A stretch of DNA of 64,000 nucleotides, from the NCBI RefSeq assembly GCF_030811555.1, contig NZ_JAUSQZ010000001.1, positions 434,001 to 498,000 of the forward strand. The letters run 5' to 3'. The position numbers and the translations under genes are program-made. Below the pieces are notes generated by a model that saw nothing but the letters and a program-made list of their open reading frames with translations, had not been told where the DNA came from and did no database searches. This stretch comes from Kineosporia succinea (GTDB taxonomy: Bacteria > Actinomycetota > Actinomycetes > Actinomycetales > Kineosporiaceae). Positions 51,129 to 59,885 of this stretch are shown here, one piece after another; the stretch's first letter is position 1; the number at the start of each line of letters is the position of its first letter.

Positions 51129-52394
51129 TCACTGCAGCCGGATCGGGTTCACCACGTCGACCGAGACCGTCAGCAGCGTGAACGCGCCGAAGATCACGAT
51201 GATCGCCAGCGTCAGCGGGATCAGCTTCTCCCGGTCGACCGGGCCCGGGTCGGGCCGCCGGCGGCGGAAGGCCAGCTTGCGACGGGCCGACTCGTACCAG
51301 GCCACCGCGATGTGCCCACCGTCGAGCGGGGGCAGCGGCAGCAGGTTGAACAGGCCGAGGAAGACGTTGAGGCTGGCCAGGATCGCCAGGAAGGTCGCGC
51401 CGCCCTGGAAACCGCTGGTCTGCACGATCTCACCGCCCAGACGGCTGGCCCCGACCACGCTGACCGGGTCGTCGGCGGCGCGCTCGCCACCGAGCAGGGC
51501 GTTCCAGAGCGAGCTGATCTTGCTGGGCAGCTTGGTGATCGCCTCGACGCCGCGCACCATCGTCTCGCCGGTGGTCTTGAACGCCAGCCCGACGCTCTCC
51601 ACGACGCCCTTGCGGTCGTTGTAGATCACGCTCTGGTTCTGGATGCCGATGGTCGGCGTGGCCACCAGCGCGCTGCTGTCGGAGGAGCCCAGCGCCGGGC
51701 GCTGCGTGCTGATCAGCGTGACCTCGGTGGTCTTCTCCGCGCCGTCACGCTTGTAGGTCAGCGCCACCGGCTCGTTCACCGGCTGCTCGCGCACGGCCTT
51801 CTGGAAGCCCGCGTACGAGGTGATCGCGGTGCCCCCGATGGAGGTGATCTCGTCACCCGTCTTCAGTCCGGCGGCCGCGGCGGGCGACTGCGGGTCGCCC
51901 TCCTTGCAGGCCCGCAGCACGCTGTCGCCGTCGACGTCGTAGCCGGTGATGACGCAGGTGGGCACGCCACCGATCACGGCCGGCGTCTGGTCGAGCGGCT
52001 TCGCGGTGGGGATGCCGAACGCCGCGAACGCGGGGATCAGCAGCAGGATGCAGATGATCACGTGGGTGATCGAGCCGGCGGCGAGCACGATCGTGCGCTG
52101 CCAGAGCGGCTTCTGCCAGAAGGCGCGGCCCTGGGCCTCGGTCTCCTCGGCCTCCGGCTCGTCGACGCCGGGCGCCATGCCGACGATGTTGACGAACCCG
52201 CCGAGCGGCACCGCCTTCAGGCCGTACTCGGTCTCACCGCGGCGGAACGACCACACCGTGGGCCCGAAACCGGCGAAGTAGCGGGTGACCCGCATGCCGA
52301 ACAGTTTCGCCGTGAGCATGTGCCCGGCCTCGTGCAGGCAGACGCTGAGAAGGAGGCCGAGGGCGAACAGGACCACCCCGATCGTGTAGCTCAT
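51129..52394 (-). CDS. rseP: Site-2 zinc protease RseP/RasP-like
   Basis: The membrane-embedded protease cleaves anti-sigma factors and signal peptides within the membrane. The 421-residue protein has the zinc motif HEAGH at 21-25, a PDZ domain (AAAAGLKTGDEITSIGGTA, about 200-260) and the second catalytic LPLPPLDGGH in the C-terminal half, with about four membrane spans. In actinobacteria (Rip1) it acts on anti-sigma factors. The start is ATG 52394, where homology begins. It has the same direction as dxr and proS but is divergent from ispG; elsewhere dxr-rseP-ispG are normally adjacent and co-directional. Confidence 0.94.
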   Translation of the reverse strand: MSYTIGVVLFALGLLLSVCLHEAGHMLTAKLFGMRVTRYFAGFGPTVWSFRRGETEYGLKAVPLGGFVNIVGMAPGVDEPEAEETEAQGRAFWQKPLWQRTIVLAAGSITHVIICILLLIPAFAAFGIPTAKPLDQTPAVIGGVPTCVITGYDVDGDSVLRACKEGDPQSPAAAAGLKTGDEITSIGGTAITSYAGFQKAVREQPVNEPVALTYKRDGAEKTTEVTLISTQRPALGSSDSSALVATPTIGIQNQSVIYNDRKGVVESVGLAFKTTGETMVRGVEAITKLPSKISSLWNALLGGERAADDPVSVVGASRLGGEIVQTSGFQGGATFLAILASLNVFLGLFNLLPLPPLDGGHIAVAWYESARRKLAFRRRRPDPGPVDREKLIPLTLAIIVIFGAFTLLTVSVDVVNPIRLQ

Positions 52395-52451
52395 CCCCGC
52401 TGTTACTCCCTGTTCTGCTGCTCGTCCACCCGGGACCGGGCGTCCACCACT

Positions 52452-52457
52452 TTTATA
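52452..52457 (-). promoter_or_regulatory. Possible -10 box of rseP
   Basis: On the rseP strand the AT-rich island reads GGGTATAAAAG about 57 bp before the start codon; TATAAA would serve as a -10. No well-spaced -35 is visible. Confidence 0.35.
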
Positions 52458-52602
52458 CCCGCCCGGCCTGTCGACCGATGTCACGACCGATGCAGCTGTT
52501 CAACGGTGAGCGCAGCGGGCACCCCGGATGAACATCCGGTGCAGCACCCGTTCGACGGGCCGGTTCGGCGGCGGGGTGAGAAGAGGCACCCTCCGGGACA
52601 GG

Positions 52603-52608
52603 CATAAT
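52603..52608 (+). promoter_or_regulatory. Possible -10 box of ispG
   Basis: CATAAT lies within GGCATAATTG, an AT-rich spot in otherwise GC-rich DNA about 80 bp before the ispG start. The -35 is not recognisable. Confidence 0.35.
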
Positions 52609-52688
52609 TGTCCGGCCGGACGGTTGTTCACTCTGGCGGGGGCCGCAGCACGAGTCACGGGGATCTTCAAGGAGGCACGGTTCAGGTC

Positions 52689-53840
52689 ATGAGCGTCAGT
52701 CTGGGTATTCCTACCGCGCCACCCCCTGTTCTCAACCCGCGTCGCAAGTCCCGCAAGATCCAGGTCGGCAAGGTCGCGGTCGGCGGTGACGCGCCGGTCT
52801 CGGTGCAGTCCATGACCACCACGCTGACCTCCGACATCAACGCCACGCTGCAGCAGATCGCCGAGCTCACGGCCGCGGGCTGCGACATCGTGCGGGTGGC
52901 CTGCCCCAGCCAGGACGACGCCGAGGCGCTGCCCGCGATCGCCCGCAAGTCCGGCATCCCGGTGATCGCCGACATCCACTTCCAGCCCAAGTACGTGTTC
53001 GCCGCGATCGACGCCGGCTGCGCCGCCGTCCGCGTGAACCCGGGCAACATCCGGCAGTTCGACGACAAGGTCGGCGAGATCGCCAAGGCCGCGAAGGATG
53101 CCGGCACCTCGATCCGGATCGGCGTGAACGCCGGCTCGCTCGACAAGCGCCTGCTCGCCAAGTACGGCAAGGCCACGCCCGAGGCGCTGGTCGAGTCCGC
53201 GGTGTGGGAGGCCTCGCTGTTCGAGGAGCACGACTTCCACGACTTCAAGATCTCGGTCAAGCACAACGACCCGGTGGTCATGGTGCGGGCCTACGAGCTG
53301 CTGGCCCAGCGCGGCGACTGGCCGCTGCACCTCGGCGTCACCGAGGCGGGCCCGGCGTTCCAGGGCACGATCAAGTCGGCCGTCGCCTTCGGCCACCTGC
53401 TCGGCCAGGGCATCGGCGACACGATCCGCGTCTCGCTGAGCGCGCCGCCGGTCGAGGAGGTCAAGGTCGGCATCCAGATCCTGCAGTCGCTGAACCTGCG
53501 CCCGCGCAAGCTCGAGATCGTGTCCTGCCCGTCCTGCGGCCGCGCCCAGGTCGACGTCTACACGCTGGCCGAGCAGGTGACGGCCGGGCTCGAGGGCATG
53601 GAGGTGCCGCTGCGCGTCGCCGTGATGGGCTGCGTGGTGAACGGCCCGGGCGAGGCGCGCGAGGCCGATCTCGGAGTAGCCTCCGGCAACGGCAAGGGCC
53701 AGATCTTCGTCAAGGGTGAGGTCGTCAAGACCGTCCCCGAGTCGAAGATCGTCGAGACGCTGATCGAGGAAGCCATGCGGATCGCCGAAGAGATGGGCGA
53801 AGATGCGCCGGAGGGCGCTCCTCAGGTGACCGTCAGCTAG
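52689..53840 (+). CDS. ispG: (E)-4-hydroxy-3-methylbut-2-enyl-diphosphate synthase
   Basis: IspG (GcpE) is a [4Fe-4S] enzyme of the non-mevalonate isoprenoid pathway. The 383-residue protein has the opening [19 protein letters not shown]. The cluster ligands are in [12 protein letters not shown] (two Cys near 280-283) and [17 protein letters not shown] (Cys near 315 and Glu near 322). The start is ATG 52689 ([14 protein letters not shown]); AGGAGG is 13 bases upstream, a bit far. Dxr, an earlier enzyme of the same pathway, is encoded 1.7 kb beyond the end of ispG but on the opposite strand. It is 34 bp upstream of a GNAT gene and divergent from rseP. Confidence 0.97.
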   Translation: MSVSLGIPTAPPPVLNPRRKSRKIQVGKVAVGGDAPVSVQSMTTTLTSDINATLQQIAELTAAGCDIVRVACPSQDDAEALPAIARKSGIPVIADIHFQPKYVFAAIDAGCAAVRVNPGNIRQFDDKVGEIAKAAKDAGTSIRIGVNAGSLDKRLLAKYGKATPEALVESAVWEASLFEEHDFHDFKISVKHNDPVVMVRAYELLAQRGDWPLHLGVTEAGPAFQGTIKSAVAFGHLLGQGIGDTIRVSLSAPPVEEVKVGIQILQSLNLRPRKLEIVSCPSCGRAQVDVYTLAEQVTAGLEGMEVPLRVAVMGCVVNGPGEAREADLGVASGNGKGQIFVKGEVVKTVPESKIVETLIEEAMRIAEEMGEDAPEGAPQVTVS

Positions 53841-53874
53841 CTCGCTGGCTCGTTCGACGACAGGTGGATTGCAC

Positions 53875-54726
53875 GTGCTGCGCTCGGCGCTGAAGGTTCT
53901 GGCCAGGGACGACGTCGAAGAGGCGCTGGCCCTGTGCGCCCAGGACCCGGTGGCCAACCTGTTCGTGGCCGCCCGGCTGCGGGCGCTGAAGGGCGACCCG
54001 CGCCGGCACGGCGGCGAGATCTGGGGCTGGTACGAGGCCGGTTCGATGCGCGCGGCCTGCTGGTCGGGCGCCAACCTGGTGCCGGTCAACGCGAACGAGC
54101 AGGCCGTCGAGGCCTTCGCCTACCGGGCCAAGCGCAGTGGCCGGCAGTGCTCGAGCATCGTCGGCCCGGCGCACATGGTGCTCGGGCTGTGGCAGCACCT
54201 GCAGGCCTCGTGGGGTCCGGCGCGCGACATCCGGGCCAACCAGCCACTGATGGCAATGTCCACCGCGCCCACGGTCGAGCCTGACCCGCTGGTCCGCCGG
54301 GGGCAGATGTCCGAGCTCGAGCTGCTGGTGCCGGCCTGCGTGGCGATGTTCACCGAGGAGGTCGGCTACTCCCCCGTTGCCGCCGACGGTGGCGCGGTCT
54401 ACCGGGCGCAGGTCAGCGGGCTCGTCGCCTCGGGACGCTCGTTCGTGCGCATCGACCACACCGAGTCCGGCCCGGTGGTGGTGTTCAAGGCCGAGCTCGG
54501 CTCGGTCGTCCCCGAGGCCGTGCAGGTGCAGGGCGTCTGGGTGAACCCCCGCTACCGCGGGCAGGGTGTGGCCGCCCCGGCCATGGCCGCCCTGGTCGAG
54601 ACGGTGCGTCGCGAGGTCGCGCCGATCGTCTCCCTCTACGTCAACGGCTACAACACCCGGGCCATCCGGGCGTACGAGCGGGTCGGGTTCCAGAAGGTCG
54701 GCACCTACGCGACGATCCTCTTCTGA
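53875..54726 (+). CDS. GNAT acetyltransferase with N-terminal DUF4081 domain
   Basis: A 283-residue protein. The first 130 residues resemble DUF4081 (DPVANLFVAARLRAL; CSSIVGPAHMVLGLWQHL), and the C-terminal GNAT domain has VQGVWVNPRYRGQGVAAPAM (acetyl-CoA loop R-G-x-G). The Asn-rich segment LYVNGYNTRAIRAYERVGF is typical of motif B. This two-domain protein is encoded next to ispG across actinobacteria. Substrate unknown. I choose GTG 53875 because AGGTGGA precedes it; a TTG two codons earlier is possible. It is cotranscribed with ispG. Confidence 0.9.
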   Translation: MLRSALKVLARDDVEEALALCAQDPVANLFVAARLRALKGDPRRHGGEIWGWYEAGSMRAACWSGANLVPVNANEQAVEAFAYRAKRSGRQCSSIVGPAHMVLGLWQHLQASWGPARDIRANQPLMAMSTAPTVEPDPLVRRGQMSELELLVPACVAMFTEEVGYSPVAADGGAVYRAQVSGLVASGRSFVRIDHTESGPVVVFKAELGSVVPEAVQVQGVWVNPRYRGQGVAAPAMAALVETVRREVAPIVSLYVNGYNTRAIRAYERVGFQKVGTYATILF

Positions 54727-54845
54727 GGCTTGAGGACGCGTCGGCGCACCCGCCCCTCTCTCCTCCCCTAAGGGGTGGGTGAGGTTCCGGGCACGCGCCC
54801 TTTCTACCCCGCGGACGCGGCCTGTTATCAACTACGGCTGCGGGA

Positions 54846-54888
54846 CAACAACACCCCCTATACCCAGGCGGTATGGGGGGTGTTGTTG
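54846..54888. terminator. Very stable hairpin downstream of the ispG-GNAT genes
   Basis: CAACAACACCCCCTATACC (54846-54864) pairs with GGTATGGGGGGTGTTGTTG (54870-54888) over 19 bp, with a single G-U pair, around a 5-base loop CAGGC. It is 119 bp past the GNAT stop. It has no clear T tract in either direction, so it may end transcription by structure or stabilise the 3' end. Confidence 0.75.
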
Positions 54889-55086
54889 CGCTGGCGCGAG
54901 GTAGAGCAGACAGGCCCCTGCCAGACGAGGCACTGGGGGTGGGCCTCTGGCCGGGGAATCCTGGTCGGGGCCATTGGCGGGCGAGGGCCTCTGGCGCGCG
55001 AGGGCCTTGGCGCGCGGCCTTGGGTGGGCGGCCCTGGGTGGGCGGCCCACAGTGGGCGGCCCCCGGTGAGTGGCCCCCGGAGGGTG

Positions 55087-55240
55087 GCCCTGGGTGGGTG
55101 GCCCTCGGTGGGTGGCCCTCGGTGGGTGGCCCTCGGTGGGTGGCCCTCGGTGGGTGGCCCTCGGTGGGTGGCCCTCGGTGGGTGGCCCTCGGTGGGTGGC
55201 CCTCGGTGGGTGGCCCTCGGTGGGTGGCCCCCGGCGGGGT
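55087..55240. repeat. 14-bp minisatellite array
   Basis: GCCCTCGGTGGGTG is repeated nine times without change from 55101 to 55226, flanked by altered copies (55087-55100 and 55227-55240). Fourteen is not a multiple of three, so every forward frame encodes a 14-residue repeat. Perfect identity suggests recent expansion. Confidence 0.97.
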
Positions 55241-55344
55241 AAGCTTCAGGGGAACGCCCCAGGCGAGAGGCCTTCCAGGCCCAGCTCCGGGGAAGGACCC
55301 ATCGGGTGCAGACCAGGCACAGCCCTCAGGTGAGGGTCCGGGCT

Positions 55345-55459
55345 GGGCCTCCCAGGCTAGGGTCCGGGCCTCCCAGGGCAGAGTCCGGGCCGGGCCTCCC
55401 AGGCTAGGGTCCGGGCCGGGCCTCCCAGGCTAGGGTCCGGGCCTCCCAGCGCAGAGTCC
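55345..55459. repeat. 21-26 bp repeat array beside dxr
   Basis: Five copies of GGGCCTCCCAGGCTAGGGTCC or the variant GGGCCTCCCAGGGCAGAGTCC lie head to tail; two junctions carry an extra GGGCC. Three of the copies contain CTAG, a tetranucleotide usually rare in bacterial DNA. The array ends about 40 bp from the dxr stop. Confidence 0.92.
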
Positions 55460-55500
55460 GGGGCACACGCGCCGGGCGAGCACCCCTGGGGCCGAGACCC

Positions 55501-56676
55501 TCAGACAAGCTCTGCCATCCGCTCCTTCGCCCGCGAGCGCGCCCAGGAGTCCGCCGCCAGCACGGCCTCGATCGACAGTTCCCCGGCCTCGGCGTGGTCG
55601 GCCAGCACGTCGCCGACGACGTCGAGAATCTGCGTGAAGCCGATCCGCCGGTCGTGGAAGGCCCAGACGCACTCCTCGTTCGCCGCGTTGTAGACCGCCG
55701 GGAAGGTGCCCGCGCGCTCACCGGCGGCGCGGGCCAGGGCCACGCCCGGGAAGGCCGCGTCGTCGAGCGGGAAGAACTCCCAGGTGCTGGCCGTGGTCCA
55801 GTCCAGGCCCGGGTTGGCGCCGGGAACCCGGTGCGGCCAGGCCATTCCGAGCGCGATCGGCAGGCGCATGTCGGGCGGGGAGCACTGGGCCAGGGTGGAG
55901 CCGTCGACGAACTCGACCATCGAGTGCACGATCGACTGCGGGTGCACGACCACGTCGATCCGGTCGAACGGGATACCGAACAGCAGGTGCGCCTCGATCA
56001 CCTCGAGGCCCTTGTTCACCAGGGTGGCCGAGTTCGTGGTCACCATCAGGCCCATGTCCCAGGTCGGGTGCTTGAGGGCCTGCTCGGGCGTGACCCCGGT
56101 GAGCTCGTCCCGGGTGCGACCGCGGAACGGGCCACCGCTGGCCGTCACCACGAGACGCTTCACCTCGTCGGCCGTGCCCCCGCGCAGGGCCTGGGCCAGC
56201 GCCGAGTGCTCGCTGTCGACCGGCACGATCTGGCCCGGGGCCGCAGCGCCCGTCACCAGTTCGCCGCCGATGATCAGCGACTCCTTGTTGGCCAGTGCCA
56301 GGGTGCTGCCGGCGCCGAGCGCGGCCAGGGTGGGGGCCAGGCCGATGGCACCGGTGATGCCGTTGAGCACGACGTCGGCCGGGCGGGAGGCGATCTCGGC
56401 CGCGGCGTCCGGACCGGCCAGCACCTCGATGCCGTGCCCCGCCCCCGCGCGCCGGATCAGGGCCTCTTCCAGGGCCTCCCGCTGAGCGGAGTCACCCGTC
56501 GACACCACGGACACCCGCAACTGCGCCGCCTGGGACGCCAGCAACTCGATGTTGCCGCCCCCGGCGGCGAGGCCGGTGACCCGGAATCGGTCGGGGTTGG
56601 CATGCACCACGTCGATCGCCTGGGTACCGATGGAACCGGTGGATCCGAGCAGGACGACGTCGCGAGGTTCAGACAT
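55501..56676 (-). CDS. dxr: 1-deoxy-D-xylulose 5-phosphate reductoisomerase
   Basis: Dxr (IspC) makes methylerythritol 4-phosphate, the committed step of the non-mevalonate isoprenoid pathway, and is the target of fosmidomycin. The 391-residue protein has the NADPH loop [11 protein letters not shown] at 9-19, [13 protein letters not shown], metal-binding [18 protein letters not shown], and the loop HPTWDMG. The start is ATG 56676. It lies 45 bp after gabD on the same strand, a chance neighbour in function. The usual partners rseP and ispG are about 2-4 kb downstream. Confidence 0.97.
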   Translation of the reverse strand: MSEPRDVVLLGSTGSIGTQAIDVVHANPDRFRVTGLAAGGGNIELLASQAAQLRVSVVSTGDSAQREALEEALIRRAGAGHGIEVLAGPDAAAEIASRPADVVLNGITGAIGLAPTLAALGAGSTLALANKESLIIGGELVTGAAAPGQIVPVDSEHSALAQALRGGTADEVKRLVVTASGGPFRGRTRDELTGVTPEQALKHPTWDMGLMVTTNSATLVNKGLEVIEAHLLFGIPFDRIDVVVHPQSIVHSMVEFVDGSTLAQCSPPDMRLPIALGMAWPHRVPGANPGLDWTTASTWEFFPLDDAAFPGVALARAAGERAGTFPAVYNAANEECVWAFHDRRIGFTQILDVVGDVLADHAEAGELSIEAVLAADSWARSRAKERMAELV

Positions 56677-56721
56677 GGCGGCCAGTCTGGCAGCCCACCC
56701 GGGCGGCCCCGGAACGCAGGT

Positions 56722-58185
56722 CTACAGGGCGATCCCCACGTACTTCGTCTCCAGGTACTCCTCGATCCCCTCGACGCCACCCTCGCGTCCGTACCCGGAG
56801 TGCTTCACCCCGCCGAACGGGGCCGCCGGGTTCGACACGATGCCCTGGTTGAGGGCCACCATGCCGGTCTCGAGTCCCTCGGCCACCGTCAGCGCCCGCG
56901 ACACGTCGCGCGTGAACACGTAGGCCACGAGCCCGAACTGGGTGTCGTTGGCCATGGCGAGCGCCTCCTCGTCGGTGTGGAAGGTGGTGATCGGCGCGAC
57001 CGGCCCGAAGATCTCCTCGGACAGCATGCGGGCGCCCGGCTCGACCCCGGTGAGCACAGTGGGCGCGTAGAAGTAGCCGCGCTCCCCCACCGGCGAACCG
57101 CCGACGAGAACCTTCGCACCCGCGTCCACCGCGTCGGCCACCAGTTCACCCACCTTGTCGCGCGCCGCCCCGTCGACGAGGGGCCCGACGTCCACGCCCT
57201 CCTCGGTGCCGCGTCCCAGCTTGAGCGCCCCCATCCGGCCGGCGAGCCGCGTCGCGAACTCCTCGGCCACCGACTGGTGCACCAGGAAGCGGTTGGCCGC
57301 CGTGCAGGCCTCGCCGATGTTGCGCATCTTGGCGAGCATGGCGCCCTCGACGGCGGCGTCCAGATCGGCGTCGGGAAAGACCAGGAAGGGCGCGTTGCCG
57401 CCGAGTTCCATGCTCACACGCAGCAACTGGGTGGCCGACTGCTCGACGAGTCTGCGGCCGACCGGCGTGGATCCGGTGAAGGAGAGCTTGCGCAGCCGGT
57501 GGTCGCGCACCAGCGGCTCGACCACGGCCGGGGTCTTCGAGGTGGTGACGACGTTGAGGACGCCGTCGGGCAGGCCCGCGTCGGCGAGCAGGGCCGCCAG
57601 GGCGTACATCGACAGCGGGGTCTGGGGCGCGGGCTTGACCACCATCGTGCAGCCGGCCGCGATCGCCGGGCCGATCTTGCGGGTGCCCATGGCCAGCGGG
57701 AAGTTCCAGGGCGTGATGAACAGGCAGGGGCCGACCGGCTGCTTCATCGTGAGCAGGCGGGTGGCGCCGTTCGGGGCGGTCGACCAGCGGCCCGCGACCC
57801 GCACGGCCTCCTCCGAGAACCAGCGGAAGAACTCGGCGGCGTAACCGATCTCGGCCCGCGACTCGGCCAGGCTCTTGCCCATCTCCAGAGTCATGACCAG
57901 GGCCAGGTCGTCGGCGCGGTCGATCATCAGCTCGTAGGCGCGGCGCAGGATCTCGCCGCGGTCGCGCGGGGGCGTCGCGGCCCACTGCTTCTGTTTCGCG
58001 TCGGCGGCGGCGAGCGCGTCGAGGGCGTCGCTCACCGAGGCGTCGGCGACGGTCGCGATCACCTCGCCGGTCGAGGGGTCTTCGACGTCCATCCGGGCCG
58101 CGCCGGACGCGGGGCGCCACTGGCCGGCGATGAAGAGGTTCGTCGGGACGGCGTCGAGCACGGCCGTCTCAGAGGAGGTGGTCAT
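56722..58185 (-). CDS. gabD: NAD(P)-dependent succinate-semialdehyde dehydrogenase
   Basis: GabD oxidises succinate semialdehyde, the product of GABA transamination, to succinate. The 487-residue aldehyde dehydrogenase has LFIAGQWRPASG near the N-terminus and FITPWNFPLAMGTRKIGPAI. FTGSTPVGRRLVEQS is the NAD loop. The general base Glu is in MELGGNAP (near 259), the nucleophile Cys in IGEACTAANR (near 293), and SEEIFGPVAPI is present. These strings fit GabD better than other ALDHs. The start is ATG 58185 with AGGA upstream. It is divergent from gabT across only 51 bp, so both may share a control site. Confidence 0.92.
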   Translation of the reverse strand: MTTSSETAVLDAVPTNLFIAGQWRPASGAARMDVEDPSTGEVIATVADASVSDALDALAAADAKQKQWAATPPRDRGEILRRAYELMIDRADDLALVMTLEMGKSLAESRAEIGYAAEFFRWFSEEAVRVAGRWSTAPNGATRLLTMKQPVGPCLFITPWNFPLAMGTRKIGPAIAAGCTMVVKPAPQTPLSMYALAALLADAGLPDGVLNVVTTSKTPAVVEPLVRDHRLRKLSFTGSTPVGRRLVEQSATQLLRVSMELGGNAPFLVFPDADLDAAVEGAMLAKMRNIGEACTAANRFLVHQSVAEEFATRLAGRMGALKLGRGTEEGVDVGPLVDGAARDKVGELVADAVDAGAKVLVGGSPVGERGYFYAPTVLTGVEPGARMLSEEIFGPVAPITTFHTDEEALAMANDTQFGLVAYVFTRDVSRALTVAEGLETGMVALNQGIVSNPAAPFGGVKHSGYGREGGVEGIEEYLETKYVGIAL

Positions 58186-58236
58186 CTGCGCGGTTCCTCC
58201 GGGATTCTTCTCGACGGGCGAACTTATGCTGAGCTC

Positions 58237-59625
58237 ATGCCCGACCCCACCCTCCCCCAGTCCGGCGCCGTGGGCGAGTCCGCCGCGCAGCCCGTCCCCC
58301 AGAAGCGCAGCCTCGTCACCGAGCTGCCCGGTCCCCGTTCCCGCGAGCTCGCCGCCCGCCGCGACGCCGCCGTGGCCGGTGGCGTGAGCAGCCTGATGCC
58401 GGTGTTCGCCGCCCGGGCCGGGGGCGGCATCGTGGTCGACGTCGACGGCAACCACCTGATCGACCTGGGCTCCGGCATCGCCGTCACCACGGTGGGCCAC
58501 TCGGTGCCCGCCGTCGTGCGGGGCGTGCAGCGGCAGATCGCCGAGTTCAGCCACACCTGTTTCACCATCACCCCGTACGAGGGCTATGTCGCGGTGTGCG
58601 AGGCCCTGAACCGGCTCACCCCGGGTGATTTCGAGAAGCGGTCGGCACTGTTCAACTCGGGCGCCGAGGCCGTGGAGAACGCGGTGAAGATCGCCCGCCG
58701 GGCCACCGGCCGCGACGCGGTGGTGGTGTTCGACCACGCCTACCACGGGCGCACCAACCTGACGATGGCGATGACCGCCAAGAACATGCCGTACAAGGAC
58801 GGTTTCGGCCCGTTCGCCGGTGAGGTGTTCCGGGCGCCGATGTCCTACCCGCTGCGCGACCCGCTGGGGTCCGACGGGGCGGCGGCCGCGGCCCGCGCGA
58901 TCAGCGACATCGAGAGCCAGGTGGGCGCGAACCGGGTGGCCTGCCTGGTGATCGAGCCGATCCAGGGTGAGGGTGGTTTCATCGAGCCCGCCCCGGGTTT
59001 CGTGCCCGCGCTGTCCGCCTGGTGCACCGCCAACGGGGTGGTGTTCGTGGCCGACGAGGTGCAGTCCGGCTTCGCCCGCACCGGGCACTTCTTCGCCGTC
59101 GAGCACGAGGGTGTGGTGCCCGACCTGGTCGTCACGGCCAAGGGCATCGCCGGGGGCATGCCGCTGTCGGCGGTCACCGGCCGGGCGTCGATCATGGACG
59201 CGGCCCACGCCGGCGGCATCGGTGGCACCTACACGGGTAATCCGGTGTCGTGCGCGGCCGCCCTCGCCGCGATCGAGACGATCGAGGCCGACGGGCTGGT
59301 CGAGGCCGGGCGCCGTCTGGGCGATCGGCTGCGGTCGTTCCTGCTCGATCTGGCGGCGAAGTTCCCCCAGCTGGTGGACGTGCGGGGGCGCGGGGCCATG
59401 CAGGCGATCGAGATCGCCGTTCCCGGCTCCGGCGCACCGGACGCGGGCCTGGCGGCCCGGATCGCGAGGCACTGCCACCGCAACGGCGTGATCACGCTGA
59501 CCTGCGGCACCTACGGCAACGTCATCCGCCTGCTGCCGCCGGTCACGATCGACGACGACCTCCTCGACGACGCGCTCTCGGTACTGGCCGACGCGTTCGC
59601 CGCGGAGGCCTCCGTCACGGCCTGA
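58237..59625 (+). CDS. gabT: 4-aminobutyrate aminotransferase
   Basis: GabT moves the amino group of GABA to 2-oxoglutarate, giving succinate semialdehyde for GabD. This class III aminotransferase of 462 residues has LFNSGAEAVENAVKIAR and DHAYHGRTNLTMAMT. It also has the VIEPIQGEGGFIEP loop, the PLP-binding DEVQSGFARTGHFF, and catalytic Lys302 in VVTAKGIAGGMPL. The start is ATG 58237 (MPDPTLPQSG). It is divergent from gabD. A long near-palindrome follows the stop. Confidence 0.94.
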   Translation: MPDPTLPQSGAVGESAAQPVPQKRSLVTELPGPRSRELAARRDAAVAGGVSSLMPVFAARAGGGIVVDVDGNHLIDLGSGIAVTTVGHSVPAVVRGVQRQIAEFSHTCFTITPYEGYVAVCEALNRLTPGDFEKRSALFNSGAEAVENAVKIARRATGRDAVVVFDHAYHGRTNLTMAMTAKNMPYKDGFGPFAGEVFRAPMSYPLRDPLGSDGAAAAARAISDIESQVGANRVACLVIEPIQGEGGFIEPAPGFVPALSAWCTANGVVFVADEVQSGFARTGHFFAVEHEGVVPDLVVTAKGIAGGMPLSAVTGRASIMDAAHAGGIGGTYTGNPVSCAAALAAIETIEADGLVEAGRRLGDRLRSFLLDLAAKFPQLVDVRGRGAMQAIEIAVPGSGAPDAGLAARIARHCHRNGVITLTCGTYGNVIRLLPPVTIDDDLLDDALSVLADAFAAEASVTA

Positions 59626-59656
59626 GAGCGCCCTAACGGACGCCCGTCGCATAGTC

Positions 59657-59716
59657 GCGGTGCGTGACGCTGTGAGGCGCCTGTTCATCGGCGATCCACC
59701 CAGCATCACGCACCGC
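59657..59716. promoter_or_regulatory. Inverted repeat between gabT and the EAL-GAF gene
   Basis: GCGGTGCGTGACGCTG (59657-59672) matches CAGCATCACGCACCGC (59701-59716) as 16-bp arms with one G-U, separated by 28 bases. It is 31 bp past gabT. The long spacer suggests a protein-binding palindrome or a weak terminator rather than a classical hairpin terminator. Confidence 0.55.
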
Positions 59717-59885
59717 AGCACGGATTCCCGGGGTTTACCCCCACCTGCGTGACGAGGTCTCCACTGATTGTGACGCAAGAACGGCCGTTCAGATGATCCC
59801 TCTGTGACGGCCCTGTGGAAGGCTCAGGGCCGAGGCCGCAATCCCACGGCCTGGTCCCAGCCCTCTTCCCCCAGGGGTCGCACGA

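Larger units (their letters stand above)
54727..55500. other. 774-bp non-coding region between the GNAT and dxr genes
   Basis: No real gene is found here. It contains one strong hairpin and two distinct tandem arrays. Open frames run through the arrays in all forward frames, because the 14-bp unit has no stop codon. They have no homology or ribosome site, and I do not treat them as genes. Confidence 0.8.

Noticed and set aside
50939-51181. An 80-codon frame with Ala-Val-Ser-Pro repeats
   Set aside because: It is the translation of the 12-bp array and overlaps the rseP end antisense; no homology.
54775-55433. Repeat-rich open frames (VALGGWPSVGGPRW-type) over the 14-bp array
   Set aside because: Open only because the repeat unit lacks stop codons; all three frames look alike and no start site is convincing.
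55087-55459. Possible CRISPR array
   Set aside because: Units are directly adjacent with no variable spacers, and no cas genes are present.
55594-59625. A 1343-codon open frame on the + strand covering the dxr and gabD region
   Set aside because: Only the last 462 codons (gabT) are real. The rest is antisense to dxr and gabD, kept open by extreme GC content, and has no homology.
56722-59778. A 1018-codon open frame on the - strand
   Set aside because: Real coding is gabD from ATG 58185; the upstream part is antisense to gabT.
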